Shown: positions 1 through 7,595 of the stretch, piece after piece
How positions within the stretch are numbered: position 1 is the stretch's first letter
Layout: each line of letters starts with the position of its first letter
From: Achromobacter sp. RTa
GTDB taxonomy: Bacteria; Pseudomonadota; Gammaproteobacteria; Burkholderiales; Burkholderiaceae_B
Direction of reading: 5' to 3'
Assembly: GCF_000757485.1 (NCBI RefSeq)
Contig: NZ_JPYO01000043.1
Span: forward strand, 1-64,000
Length of the DNA stretch: 64,000 nt
Position numbers and translations under genes: made by a program
The notes under the pieces: generated by a model
Told to the model about the DNA's origin: nothing
Seen by the model: the letters and a program-made list of their open reading frames with translations, nothing else
Databases searched by the model: none

Positions 1-491
1 CGCGGCGCCAGCGCGGCGAGGCCAGGCGCGGCGGCCAGCGACGCCAGCGCGCCCGCCGTTCCGCCCAGCCGGCCCGCCGCGCTGCGCATCAGGCGGCCGG
101 CCGCCAGGGCGGGGCGCAGCAGGGATGGGGTGGTCAGGACGCGCGCCAGCGCCGAGCGCAGCAGGCGTTGAGTCAGCGGGCGCGCCCGGCTCTCTTCGAT
201 GTGCTCGCGCGCGCCGTCGATGATGTCGCGATAGGACACGCCGGCCGCGCAGGTGGTTTCGCACGACAGGCATGAGAGGCAGCGGTCGAGATGGCGCACC
301 GCCGCGGGGCTGGGCGCGGCCGTGCCGGCCAGCATCTCGCGGGCCAGCGCGATGCGGCCGCGAGGCGAGTCGAGTTCTTCGCCGTCCAGCACGTAGGTGG
401 GGCAGACCGCCGTACAGAACCCGAAATGCACGCAGCTGTCGGCGGCGGCGCGGGCTTCTTCATGGCGATGGATGGTGATGGTCTTGGACAT
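1..491 (-). CDS. glcF: GlcF-like glycolate oxidase iron-sulfur subunit (partial, 3' end outside window)
   Basis: The reading frame starts at ATG 491 and runs off the left edge, so only about the first 163 residues are visible. The N-terminus has two ferredoxin-like Cys clusters followed by PTY...DSPRGRI, the usual layout of GlcF/LutA-type electron-transfer subunits of FAD-linked hydroxyacid oxidases. Cluster 1 reads C20-x2-F23-x2-C26-x3-C30-P, and cluster 2 is C71, C74, C77, C81. In canonical GlcF the position of F23 is the second cysteine, so cluster 1 has only three obvious ligands. No GlcD or GlcE gene lies beside it inside the window; partners may lie to the left. The AraC regulator gene upstream is on the same strand, about 100 nt away. 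The family call is secure; the exact substrate (glycolate, lactate or another 2-hydroxyacid) is not. Confidence 0.75.
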   Translation of the reverse strand, partial: MSKTITIHRHEEARAAADSCVHFGFCTAVCPTYVLDGEELDSPRGRIALAREMLAGTAAPSPAAVRHLDRCLSCLSCETTCAAGVSYRDIIDGAREHIEESRARPLTQRLLRSALARVLTTPSLLRPALAAGRLMRSAAGRLGGTAGALASLAAAPGLAALAP

Positions 492-594
492 GGTGCGACA
501 GGAGCTTGCCGGCCAGGGCCGGGATGGAGCTCATTCTGTCGCTTGGGGCGGGCTGGGGCTGTGCCCAGCGCGCCAGCGGACGCCGCCCAGCGCG

Positions 595-1551
595 TCAGGC
601 GCGGGCCTGGCCCTGCCTGAGCAGATTCACGGGCAGGTCGCCGTAGCGTTCGGAGAACCGCCGGGTGAAATGGGAGAGATTGTTGAAGCCGCAGGCGAAC
701 GCGGCCTCGCTGACCGTGCGCGCCTTGCCGCCCGCGAGCAGTTCATGCGCGAGCGCCAGGCGGGCCTGCACCACGTAGGCCTCGAACGACAGCTGGGCGT
801 GCCGGGCGAAGAGGCGGTGCAGGGTGCGGACCGATATGCGGCAGGCGGCGGCCACCGACGCGGGCGACAGGCCCGGGTCGGCGATCGCCGTGTCGATGTG
901 GCGCTTCACGCCGACGAAGCTCAGCTCCGTCGATGCCGGGGCGGCCGCGTCCGCCATGGACGAGCAATGCAGCGCGACGATTTCGATCACGGTGTCCAGC
1001 AGCGTGTCGACGGTGCGGTCCTGCAGCTTCACCGCGGAATCGGTCAGCAGGCGCATGGTCTCGGCCAGGACAGGCGCGAACGGCATATCGGCCGGCAGGC
1101 TGGCAGGCGCCCTCAGCCGGCGCAATCCCGGGGCGCGCGCGCTCAAGGCGTGGCGCGGCAGCAGCACCAGCCGGCGCGCGGTCGTTTCGGGAAACGTGAT
1201 GTCGAACGCCGAGCCGGTGTCGAGCAGGCCGAATTCTCCCGGCCGCAGGCACAGTTGTTCGTCGCCCTGGGACATCAGCGCGCTGCCCTGCAATTGCAGG
1301 CTGAGCATGAGGTGGTCGCCGTTGACGCGGCTGACGTGCCGCTGGGAGCGGCGGATCATATGGGGGGAGCTTGCGAAATTCACCAGGCGGGCTCCCGCCC
1401 GGGTCTGGCTGGACATCGTGCCGGCGAAGGCGGCGCCCGGTTCGGCTTGGAATTCGGAATCCAGCACGCCTGCGCAGACCGCGTCGTGCCAGAACGCCAG
1501 GGCGTGCTGGCCGTGATCGAGGGTGCTCCAGTTGTGCCATTCAGGTGCCAT
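595..1551 (-). CDS. AraC-family transcriptional regulator
   Basis: A 318-residue protein with an N-terminal sensor half of about 200 residues (AraC-binding-like, LRPGEFGLLDTG stretch) and a C-terminal pair of helix-turn-helix motifs from about residue 215. The second HTH carries the family signature ACGFNNLSHFTRRFSERYG. I chose ATG 1551 because GGAG sits 6 nt upstream; an in-frame ATG at 1602 would add 17 residues without a better ribosome site. It is divergent from the Bug receptor gene at 1697 and lies upstream of the GlcF-like gene on the same strand, so it may control either or both. The ligand is unknown. Confidence 0.85.
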   Translation of the reverse strand: MAPEWHNWSTLDHGQHALAFWHDAVCAGVLDSEFQAEPGAAFAGTMSSQTRAGARLVNFASSPHMIRRSQRHVSRVNGDHLMLSLQLQGSALMSQGDEQLCLRPGEFGLLDTGSAFDITFPETTARRLVLLPRHALSARAPGLRRLRAPASLPADMPFAPVLAETMRLLTDSAVKLQDRTVDTLLDTVIEIVALHCSSMADAAAPASTELSFVGVKRHIDTAIADPGLSPASVAAACRISVRTLHRLFARHAQLSFEAYVVQARLALAHELLAGGKARTVSEAAFACGFNNLSHFTRRFSERYGDLPVNLLRQGQARA

Positions 1552-1597
1552 CTCGGCTCCGGGGACGTCGCGGGTGTCGCTGCCAGCGGCATCGGCT

Positions 1598-1618
1598 GGC
1601 ACGTTGGGTCGTGCCCAA
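1598..1618. promoter_or_regulatory. Overlapping inverted repeats between AraC gene and Bug receptor gene
   Basis: GGCACG-TTGGGT-CGTGCC (1598-1615) and TTGGG-TCGTG-CCCAA (1604-1618) overlap in the short divergent intergenic region. Position and symmetry suit a regulator site or an RNA hairpin in the regulator leader. The assignment is inference only. Confidence 0.3.
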
Positions 1619-1696
1619 TGTAGCCACGGGATGCAGAATGGGCCATCCGTGCATTCCCCAGTAACGCAGCACGATGTTCAACGATTGGAGCGTGGC

Positions 1697-2662
1697 ATGA
1701 AACGGTATCTCTCTTTGTGGGCGGGCGTGCTGCTCGCCGTGTCGGCCTGTCATGCCGTGGCGCAGGAATACCCGGCGCGGCCTGTGCGCATGATCGTGGG
1801 CTTCGCGCCTGGCGGAGGCAACGATATCCTGGCCCGCCTGATGGCCGAGCAATTCCAGCGCCGCCTGGGCCAGCCCTTCATCGTCGAGAACCGGCCGGGC
1901 GCCAGCGGCGCCATCGCGATCGGCGCGGTCAAGCGGGCCGAACCGGACGGCTACACCTTGCTGGTCGGGCCGAGCAGCGGCATGACTGTCAACCCCGCCA
2001 TCTACCGCAACCTGGACTACGATCCCGTGGCCGACTTCGCCCCAATTTCCCTGGTCGGCGACATCCCCATGATCCTGGCCGTCAAGGCGGACAGCCCGGC
2101 GCGCTCGGTGCCGGATCTGGTCGGGCAGGGGAAGAAGAGCGGCAAGCCTCTGTTCGCCGGCGCGGGCGCCAATTCGTTCCAGCTGGCCACCGCGGTGTTC
2201 GCCGGCCGGGTAGGCCTGGAGACGGAGGTCGTCAATTACAAGGGCAACTCGGCCGTCGTCGCCGCCCTCTTGGCCAACGAGATCGACTTCGCCTTGATCG
2301 ATACCGCGGCCGTCCTGCCGCAGATCCGCAGCGGCCGGCTGCACGCGCTTGCCGTCACGGGCGCCAAGCGCTTTGGGCTGCTGCCCGACGTGCCCACCGT
2401 TGCGGAATCCGGCGCGCCCGGCTTCGCGATGTCGTTCTGGTCGTCTCTGTACGCGCCGGCGGGAACGCCGCCCGCCGTCATCGAGAAGCTGCAATCGACC
2501 GTGGCCGCCGCCGTCCGCGAGCCCGCGGTGGCCGAACGCCTGCTTGAACTGGGCATCGAGCCGGTCGGCAGCGCATCGCAGGCGCTGGCCGAAACCATGG
2601 CCAAGGAAATCCCGATGTACACGCAGGCCGCCAAGGCGGCGAACCTGTCCCTGGCGCAGTAG
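1697..2662 (+). CDS. Bug-family (TctC-like) periplasmic solute receptor
   Basis: A 321-residue secreted protein. The N-terminus has a Lys-Arg start, a hydrophobic core and an AQA-like cleavage region around residue 22. The mature part begins YPARPVRMIVGFAPGGGNDILAR, the hallmark of Bug receptors, which bind carboxylates and similar ligands in the periplasm. Further family marks are VVNYKGNS, LLPDVPTVAESG and a C-terminal amphipathic helix region. I chose ATG 1697 because GGAG precedes it by 6 nt; the longer open frame has no ribosome site. Transport would need a TctAB membrane pair; a TctA gene is at 4435, beyond the oppositely oriented enzyme gene. The ligand cannot be read from sequence. 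Confidence 0.9.
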   Translation: MKRYLSLWAGVLLAVSACHAVAQEYPARPVRMIVGFAPGGGNDILARLMAEQFQRRLGQPFIVENRPGASGAIAIGAVKRAEPDGYTLLVGPSSGMTVNPAIYRNLDYDPVADFAPISLVGDIPMILAVKADSPARSVPDLVGQGKKSGKPLFAGAGANSFQLATAVFAGRVGLETEVVNYKGNSAVVAALLANEIDFALIDTAAVLPQIRSGRLHALAVTGAKRFGLLPDVPTVAESGAPGFAMSFWSSLYAPAGTPPAVIEKLQSTVAAAVREPAVAERLLELGIEPVGSASQALAETMAKEIPMYTQAAKAANLSLAQ

Positions 2663-2710
2663 GTCCGGGTTCCGCCAGGCCGCCCGTGGCAGCCCGGCGG
2701 GCCTGCGGCG

Positions 2711-4252
2711 TCAAACCATCAATTCGATCAGGAAGGGTGCGTCGGTCCGGAAGCTGCGGGCCATGAGATCGGCGCATTGCTCCATGGTGGTGGCGCGGGC
2801 CGCCTCGACGCCCATGCCGTCGGCGATCGACACCCATTTCAGGTCCGGATTGCCCAGGTCCAGCATGCTCATGGCGGTCGGGCCGGGCGTCGCCCCGACT
2901 CCCTTGTACTCGCCGATCAGGATGTTGTACCTGCGGTTGTTCAGGATGATGGTGGTCACGGGCAGCCTTTCGCGCCCCTGCGTCCACAACGATTGCAGCG
3001 TATACATGGCCGAGCCGTCGGCCTGCAGATTGATGACCCTGCGCTTGCCTCCCGCGCCCAGTGCCGCGCCCGTCGCCACCGGCATGCCGTCCCCGATGGC
3101 GCCGCCGGCCAGGTGCAGCCAGTCGTGCCGGGGCGCGGCGTGCGTATGGGGATAGAAACCGCGGCCGTAGGAGATGCTTTCGTCCGAGACGATGCTGTGT
3201 TCAGGCATCAGCGCGGCCACGGTCCGGGCCAGGCCTTCGGGCGTGGGGGCGCCGCTGGCCGCCTCGGGACGCGGGCCGGGATCGGGCATCGCGGCCTGCG
3301 GCGCGCCCAGGCTTTCCGCCAGCGCGCGCAGCGCGGCTTCCGGGTCCTGGTCGGGGCGCGCCAGCACGTGCAGCTGGGCATGCTCGGGGTATTGCGTGGA
3401 CGGCTTGCCGGGGTAGGCGAAGAAGCCGACCGGCCCCTTGGCGCAAACCAGGATGATGTGCTCATAGCGGGCCAGGGCCGCGATTGCCTGGTCGGTGCCG
3501 TAGGGAACGCGCTCCAACTGCAGGGTGCCCCGGCCGCGCGCGACATGCGCGGTGACGTAGTCGGCGCGGATGTCGGCGCCGCAGGCCTGCGCCACCCGCC
3601 AGGCGAGGGCCTGCGATTCGCCCAATACGCCGCGTCCGGCCAGAAGGATCAGGACGTTCTTGCCGCTGCGCAGGACGCGGGCCGCGTTTTCCACTGCGTG
3701 GGGATCCAGGGGCGCGGGCCCGATCGCGGGCAGCGCGTCCGCGACGGCGCCGCCGTCGTTCCAGGACGCGTCCGACGGCAGGATCAAGGTGGCGACCTGG
3801 CCGGGAAAGGCGCTGGCCGCCTGTACCGCAGCGGCCGCATCGCCGCCTACGTCCTGCGCCCGGGTGCTGGTGCGCACCCAGCTCGATACCGTGCGCGCCA
3901 TGGCGTCGGTGTCCGCCGTGAGCGGCGCGTCGTAGGGACGGTGGTAGGTGGCCTGGTCTCCGACGATGTTGACGATGCCGCTGCGGGCGCGGCGCGCATT
4001 GTGCAGGTTCGCCATGCCGTTGGCCAGCCCGGGCCCGCAATGCAGCAGCGTCGCCGCCGGCTTGCCCGCGATACGGAAATAGCCATCGGCCATGCCGGTG
4101 ACGATGTTCTCCTGCAGCCCCAGCACGCAGCGCATGCCGGGAACCTCGTCCAGCGCTGCGACGAAGTGCATTTCGCTGGTGCCGGGATTGGCGAAGCAGG
4201 TGTCGACCCCTGACTTCAAAAGAGAATTGACGAGGCTTTTGGCGCCGTTCAT
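2711..4252 (-). CDS. Thiamine-diphosphate-dependent enzyme (acetolactate synthase / benzoylformate decarboxylase family)
   Basis: A 513-residue protein with the three-domain layout of the acetolactate synthase/pyruvate oxidase/benzoylformate decarboxylase superfamily. The N-terminal pyrimidine-binding domain has GTSEMHF and the conserved cofactor-activating glutamate E48 in LGLQENIVTGMADGYF. The C-terminal pyrophosphate domain has a metal-binding stretch ADGSAMYTLQSLW ending in NNRRYNI (the usual GDGS...NN pattern with A for G). The start at 4252 is set by an excellent AGGAGGAG 10 nt upstream. It lies between a Bug receptor and a TctA permease, suggesting that a 2-oxoacid or related carboxylate is imported and decarboxylated. 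The reaction is not determinable from sequence alone. Confidence 0.8.
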   Translation of the reverse strand: MNGAKSLVNSLLKSGVDTCFANPGTSEMHFVAALDEVPGMRCVLGLQENIVTGMADGYFRIAGKPAATLLHCGPGLANGMANLHNARRARSGIVNIVGDQATYHRPYDAPLTADTDAMARTVSSWVRTSTRAQDVGGDAAAAVQAASAFPGQVATLILPSDASWNDGGAVADALPAIGPAPLDPHAVENAARVLRSGKNVLILLAGRGVLGESQALAWRVAQACGADIRADYVTAHVARGRGTLQLERVPYGTDQAIAALARYEHIILVCAKGPVGFFAYPGKPSTQYPEHAQLHVLARPDQDPEAALRALAESLGAPQAAMPDPGPRPEAASGAPTPEGLARTVAALMPEHSIVSDESISYGRGFYPHTHAAPRHDWLHLAGGAIGDGMPVATGAALGAGGKRRVINLQADGSAMYTLQSLWTQGRERLPVTTIILNNRRYNILIGEYKGVGATPGPTAMSMLDLGNPDLKWVSIADGMGVEAARATTMEQCADLMARSFRTDAPFLIELMV

Positions 4253-4434
4253 GGCGGGAACTCCTCCTGAAGGAAAAAATAAATCGTCCTGGCTTGTCGA
4301 AGGCAATGGTACCGGCATCCTGCGCCGCGATGGGAATGCGCCTGGACGCGTGCTTGGTAAAAACCCGGGTTACTCCGCTTTTTATGTCGTACTACGATCT
4401 ATTAAAAAATGGCCTGGACAGAAAAGGAGCGGGG

Positions 4435-5940
4435 ATGGAACTGTTAGACCACCTCATGTTGGGGTTTTCCGTGGCGTTTACCCCGGAAAACCTGTTGTAT
4501 GCGTTGTTGGGCTGCGTGCTTGGCACGCTCGTGGGCGTGCTGCCCGGACTGGGGCCGGTGCCCACGATCGCCATGTTGCTGCCGATCACCTATGTGCTGC
4601 CGCCCGTGGCGGGCCTGATCATGCTGGCGGGCATCTACTACGGCACGCAGTACGGCGGATCCACCACCGCCATTCTGGTCAACCTGCCGGGGGAAACGTC
4701 CGCCGTGGTCACGGTGCTGGACGGCCACCAGATGGCGCGCAACGGGCGCGGGGGCGCGGCGTTGTCGTTGGCCGCCATCGGTTCCTTCTTCGCCGGCTCG
4801 GTGGCCACGATGCTCATCGCCGCGTTCGCGCCGCCGCTGGCCGAGGTGGCGTTCAAGTTCGGTCCGGCGGAGTACTTTTCGCTGATGACGCTGGGGCTGG
4901 TCGGGGCGGTCGTCCTGGCGTCGGGCTCGCTGGTCAAGGCGATCTGCATGATCCTGCTCGGGCTATTGCTGGGCCTGGTCGGCACGGACGTCAATTCCGG
5001 CGTCGCCCGCTACGATTTCGGCATCCCGGAATTGCAGGACGGCATCAACTTCGCCATCGTCGCCATGGGCGTCTTCGGCTTTGCCGAGATCATGAGCAAC
5101 CTGGAACTGAAGGACAAGCGCGTCGAGATCACGGACAAGGTGGGTTCGCTGTATCCGAACAAGACCGAGATGCGCGAGGCGGCGCCGGCCATCGTGCGCG
5201 GCACGGCCGTCGGATCGATGCTGGGCATTCTGCCCGGCGGGGGTTCGGTGCTGTCGGCCTTTGCTTCCTATACGCTCGAGAAGAAGCTATCGAGGCAACC
5301 CGAGCGCTTCGGCAAGGGCCATCCGGCCGGGCTGGCGGGGCCCGAGTCCGCCAACAACGCGGGCGCCCAGGCTTCCTTCATTCCTTTGCTGACGCTCGGC
5401 ATCCCGGGCAATGCGGTGATGGCGCTGATGGTGGGCGCGATGACCATCCACAACATCCAGCCCGGCCCGCAAGTCATGACGAGCCATCCGGAGCTGTTCT
5501 GGGGCCTGATCGCTTCGATGTGGATCGGCAACCTCATGCTCGTCATCCTCAACCTGCCGCTCGTCGGGCTGTGGGTCAAGCTGCTGAAGGTTCCCTATCG
5601 CATCCTGTTTCCGGCGATCCTGGTGTTCTGCACCATCGGCGTGTACTCGCTGAACTACAACACCTTCGATCTCTACATGACCGCCTTCTTCGGCGTCGTC
5701 GGCTACATCTGGAGCAAGCTGCGCTGCGAGGGGGCGCCGCTGCTGCTCGGCCTGGTCCTCGGGCCCATGATGGAGGAGAACTTCCGCCGGGCGCTCCTGC
5801 TGTCGCGGGGGGACTTCACGACTTTCGTGGAGCGGCCGCTGTCGGCTTCGCTGCTGGGCGCGGCGGTGGTGCTGGTCGTCCTGGTTGCGCTGCCGAACAT
5901 CCGCAAGAAGCGCGAAGAGGCCTTCGTCGAAGAGGATTGA
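4435..5940 (+). CDS. tctA: TctA-family large permease subunit of a tripartite tricarboxylate transporter
   Basis: A 501-residue, strongly hydrophobic inner-membrane protein with about 12 predicted membrane spans. It has the TctA signatures GVLPGLGPVPTIAMLLP near residue 36 and YGGSTTAILVNLPGE near residue 73, the loops of this family that recur in the second half (ILPGGGSVLSAF; AQASFIPLLTLGIPGNAVMALM). ATG 4435 follows AAGGAG by 6 nt. The start is divergent from the ThDP enzyme gene. No TctB small subunit is found next to it, which is unusual: the gene is followed directly by an unrelated gene on the other strand. The Bug receptor at 1697 is the likeliest local partner. Confidence 0.88.
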   Translation: MELLDHLMLGFSVAFTPENLLYALLGCVLGTLVGVLPGLGPVPTIAMLLPITYVLPPVAGLIMLAGIYYGTQYGGSTTAILVNLPGETSAVVTVLDGHQMARNGRGGAALSLAAIGSFFAGSVATMLIAAFAPPLAEVAFKFGPAEYFSLMTLGLVGAVVLASGSLVKAICMILLGLLLGLVGTDVNSGVARYDFGIPELQDGINFAIVAMGVFGFAEIMSNLELKDKRVEITDKVGSLYPNKTEMREAAPAIVRGTAVGSMLGILPGGGSVLSAFASYTLEKKLSRQPERFGKGHPAGLAGPESANNAGAQASFIPLLTLGIPGNAVMALMVGAMTIHNIQPGPQVMTSHPELFWGLIASMWIGNLMLVILNLPLVGLWVKLLKVPYRILFPAILVFCTIGVYSLNYNTFDLYMTAFFGVVGYIWSKLRCEGAPLLLGLVLGPMMEENFRRALLLSRGDFTTFVERPLSASLLGAAVVLVVLVALPNIRKKREEAFVEED

Positions 5941-5958
5941 GCCGGTTCGGCGGGCGGC

Positions 5959-6729
5959 TTACGGCGCGTCGTGGAAAGATAGCTCCAAGCCGATGCGCGT
6001 GCCGCCGAGCACGCGGCTGATGGCATGCTTCAGGTTGACGCGGTAATCGGCGCCGCTGGCTCCCCGGACGGGGCGGTGCGCGGTGGCGATGAGGGCGGCG
6101 TCGCCCAGGCGCAGCGGCAGCACGATGGGCCGCGATTGCATGCGGGGACGCTGTTCGGTCATGACGAACTCGCCGCCCGTGAAGTCGAGGCCGGGCTCCG
6201 CCAGCAGGGCGACGAGTTGCAGCGCAAACACGTGCGCGCCTTCGTTGCGCTGGTGCAGCGCTACGTAATCGTCCCCGCGCAGTTGGCTCAGGTGCGTGAG
6301 CGCATGCGTCTGGCCCGCCTGCCGGCCGCGCCGCAGAAACGGCTCTAGCTCGCCAGGGTAGCGATAACCGGAGCCCAGCCGTTCGCTCCAGCGGTTGGAG
6401 ATGGGGGCGAGGCGTCGGTAGAGATCGGCGCGCCATGCCGCCAGGGGCGCGGGCAAATCGGCGGGGAAGTAGTGCAGATCGCCCTGGCCCAGCCCGCCAC
6501 GCGCCAGCGAGGCGCGCTCGAGCGCGGCGGCATGCCGGCCCAGCGCGCGCGCCTGTTCCGGCATCAGCCATTGCGGCAGCAGCGCGTATCCTTCCGCATC
6601 GAGCTGCGCGGCGATGCCGGCCCAGTCCAGGCCGTCGATGACGGCATCCATGTCCATCGGGATCCGGTCTGCGTGCCGGGGGGCGGGTTCCTGAAACAGT
6701 TCGGCCTGCATGGCTTCAGCGCGCGTCAT
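5959..6729 (-). CDS. PF09859-type 2OG-Fe(II) oxygenase paralogue with altered metal motif
   Basis: A 256-residue member of the family that also includes its upstream neighbour (COG3826/PF09859, predicted to repair alkylated nucleic acids; that role is a family prediction, not shown). The proteins align along their length: ANRW/SNRW, PGxDFTGGEFVMTE, the C-terminal SR-LGG-R and FHDA. The facial-triad HxD reads H159-Q160-R161 here, against H-Q-D in the neighbour, so the iron-binding aspartate is replaced by arginine. The distal histidine (H235) remains. The protein is probably catalytically altered or inactive. It overlaps the end of the upstream gene by 14 nt, indicating coupled translation. 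ATG 6711 is an alternative start. Confidence 0.78.
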   Translation of the reverse strand: MTRAEAMQAELFQEPAPRHADRIPMDMDAVIDGLDWAGIAAQLDAEGYALLPQWLMPEQARALGRHAAALERASLARGGLGQGDLHYFPADLPAPLAAWRADLYRRLAPISNRWSERLGSGYRYPGELEPFLRRGRQAGQTHALTHLSQLRGDDYVALHQRNEGAHVFALQLVALLAEPGLDFTGGEFVMTEQRPRMQSRPIVLPLRLGDAALIATAHRPVRGASGADYRVNLKHAISRVLGGTRIGLELSFHDAP

Positions 6730-7438
6730 GGAAGATCACTCCCAGCGTATGCCGCTGCCCGCCCAGCAACCGGCTGACTCCATGCCGCATGGCGGCCTTG
6801 CGCATGCCGGCGCGGTTGCTCGGCGCCGGCCGCTGGTTCACCGTAAACACCAGGGCGTCGCCCTGGCGCAGCGGCACTACCTGCGCGACCTGTCCGCCGG
6901 ACGACGTTTCCGTCATGACGAATTCGCCGCCGGTGAAGTCCCGCCCGGGTTCGGACAGAAGTATCGCGGTCTGCAGCGGGAACACGTGTTCGCCGTAAAG
7001 ATCCTGGTGCAGGCAGTTGTAATCGCCTTCGCGGTATTCGAGGATGAGCGGCGTGGGCCGGAGCTGGCCGGCGCGGTGGCAGCGCGCGAGGAATTCGTCC
7101 AGCGAGTCCGGATACTGCGCGTCCGTGCCCAGCAGGCGGTTCCAGCGGTTGGCCACAGGGGCAAGCCGCGCGTACAGCGCGTGCCGCAAGGAGTCGATCA
7201 GCGGAGGCAGGGGATAGGAAAAATACTTGTATTCGCCGCGGCCGAATCCGTGGCGGGCCATGACGATCCGGGAGCGGTAGCAGTCTTCGCGCGGATAGAG
7301 GGCCGCCAGCTCCCGGCATTGCGCGGGGCTGAGCAGTCCCGGCAGCACGGCGTTGCCGTGGCGGTCCAGCGATCGGTTGATGGCTTCCCAGTCCAGCGCC
7401 TCGATGAGGCCGGGAACTGGCGAACGACCGGTATCCAT
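6716..7438 (-). CDS. PF09859-type 2OG-Fe(II) oxygenase (putative nucleic-acid repair)
   Basis: A 240-residue protein. It has YNCLHQDLYGEHVFPLQ, with the HxD iron ligands H144 and D146; the distal histidine is H219 in MRHGVSRLLGG. It has the family stretch RIVMARHGFGRGEYKYF near residue 57. It belongs to the double-stranded beta-helix dioxygenases that use 2-oxoglutarate, Fe(II) and oxygen; PF09859 is annotated as acting on damaged DNA, on thin evidence. It is the first gene of a two-gene unit with a degenerate paralogue that overlaps its 3' end. The upstream region (7439-7595) separates it from the gamma-glutamyltransferase gene on the same strand. Confidence 0.82.
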   Translation of the reverse strand: MDTGRSPVPGLIEALDWEAINRSLDRHGNAVLPGLLSPAQCRELAALYPREDCYRSRIVMARHGFGRGEYKYFSYPLPPLIDSLRHALYARLAPVANRWNRLLGTDAQYPDSLDEFLARCHRAGQLRPTPLILEYREGDYNCLHQDLYGEHVFPLQTAILLSEPGRDFTGGEFVMTETSSGGQVAQVVPLRQGDALVFTVNQRPAPSNRAGMRKAAMRHGVSRLLGGQRHTLGVIFHDAR

Positions 7439-7526
7439 GGTCTAGCACCGGATAGTTGAGGCACGGCTCCAGTGTAGATCGGGGGCGGGCGGCCGGGACT
7501 CCGTTTCTTGCTTCGTGCTTCTCGCT

Positions 7527-7557
7527 ATGCGCGGCGCTTTCGAGAGGCGCCGCGCAT
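7527..7557 (-). terminator. Perfect 11-bp inverted repeat downstream of gamma-glutamyltransferase gene
   Basis: ATGCGCGGCGC - 9-nt loop - GCGCCGCGCAT, about 40 nt beyond the stop codon of the gene ending at 7596. Read on the minus strand it is a stable hairpin without a clear U-run, so it is either a weak or Rho-assisted terminator or an mRNA 3' protector. Confidence 0.5.
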
Positions 7558-7595
7558 GGCCCGGGTGATGCGGCCCGCGCCGGTCCGAGCCGCGC

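Noticed and set aside
2017..2235. Minus-strand frame within the Bug receptor gene
   Set aside because: No ribosome site or family match, and the Bug protein covering it is complete on the other strand.
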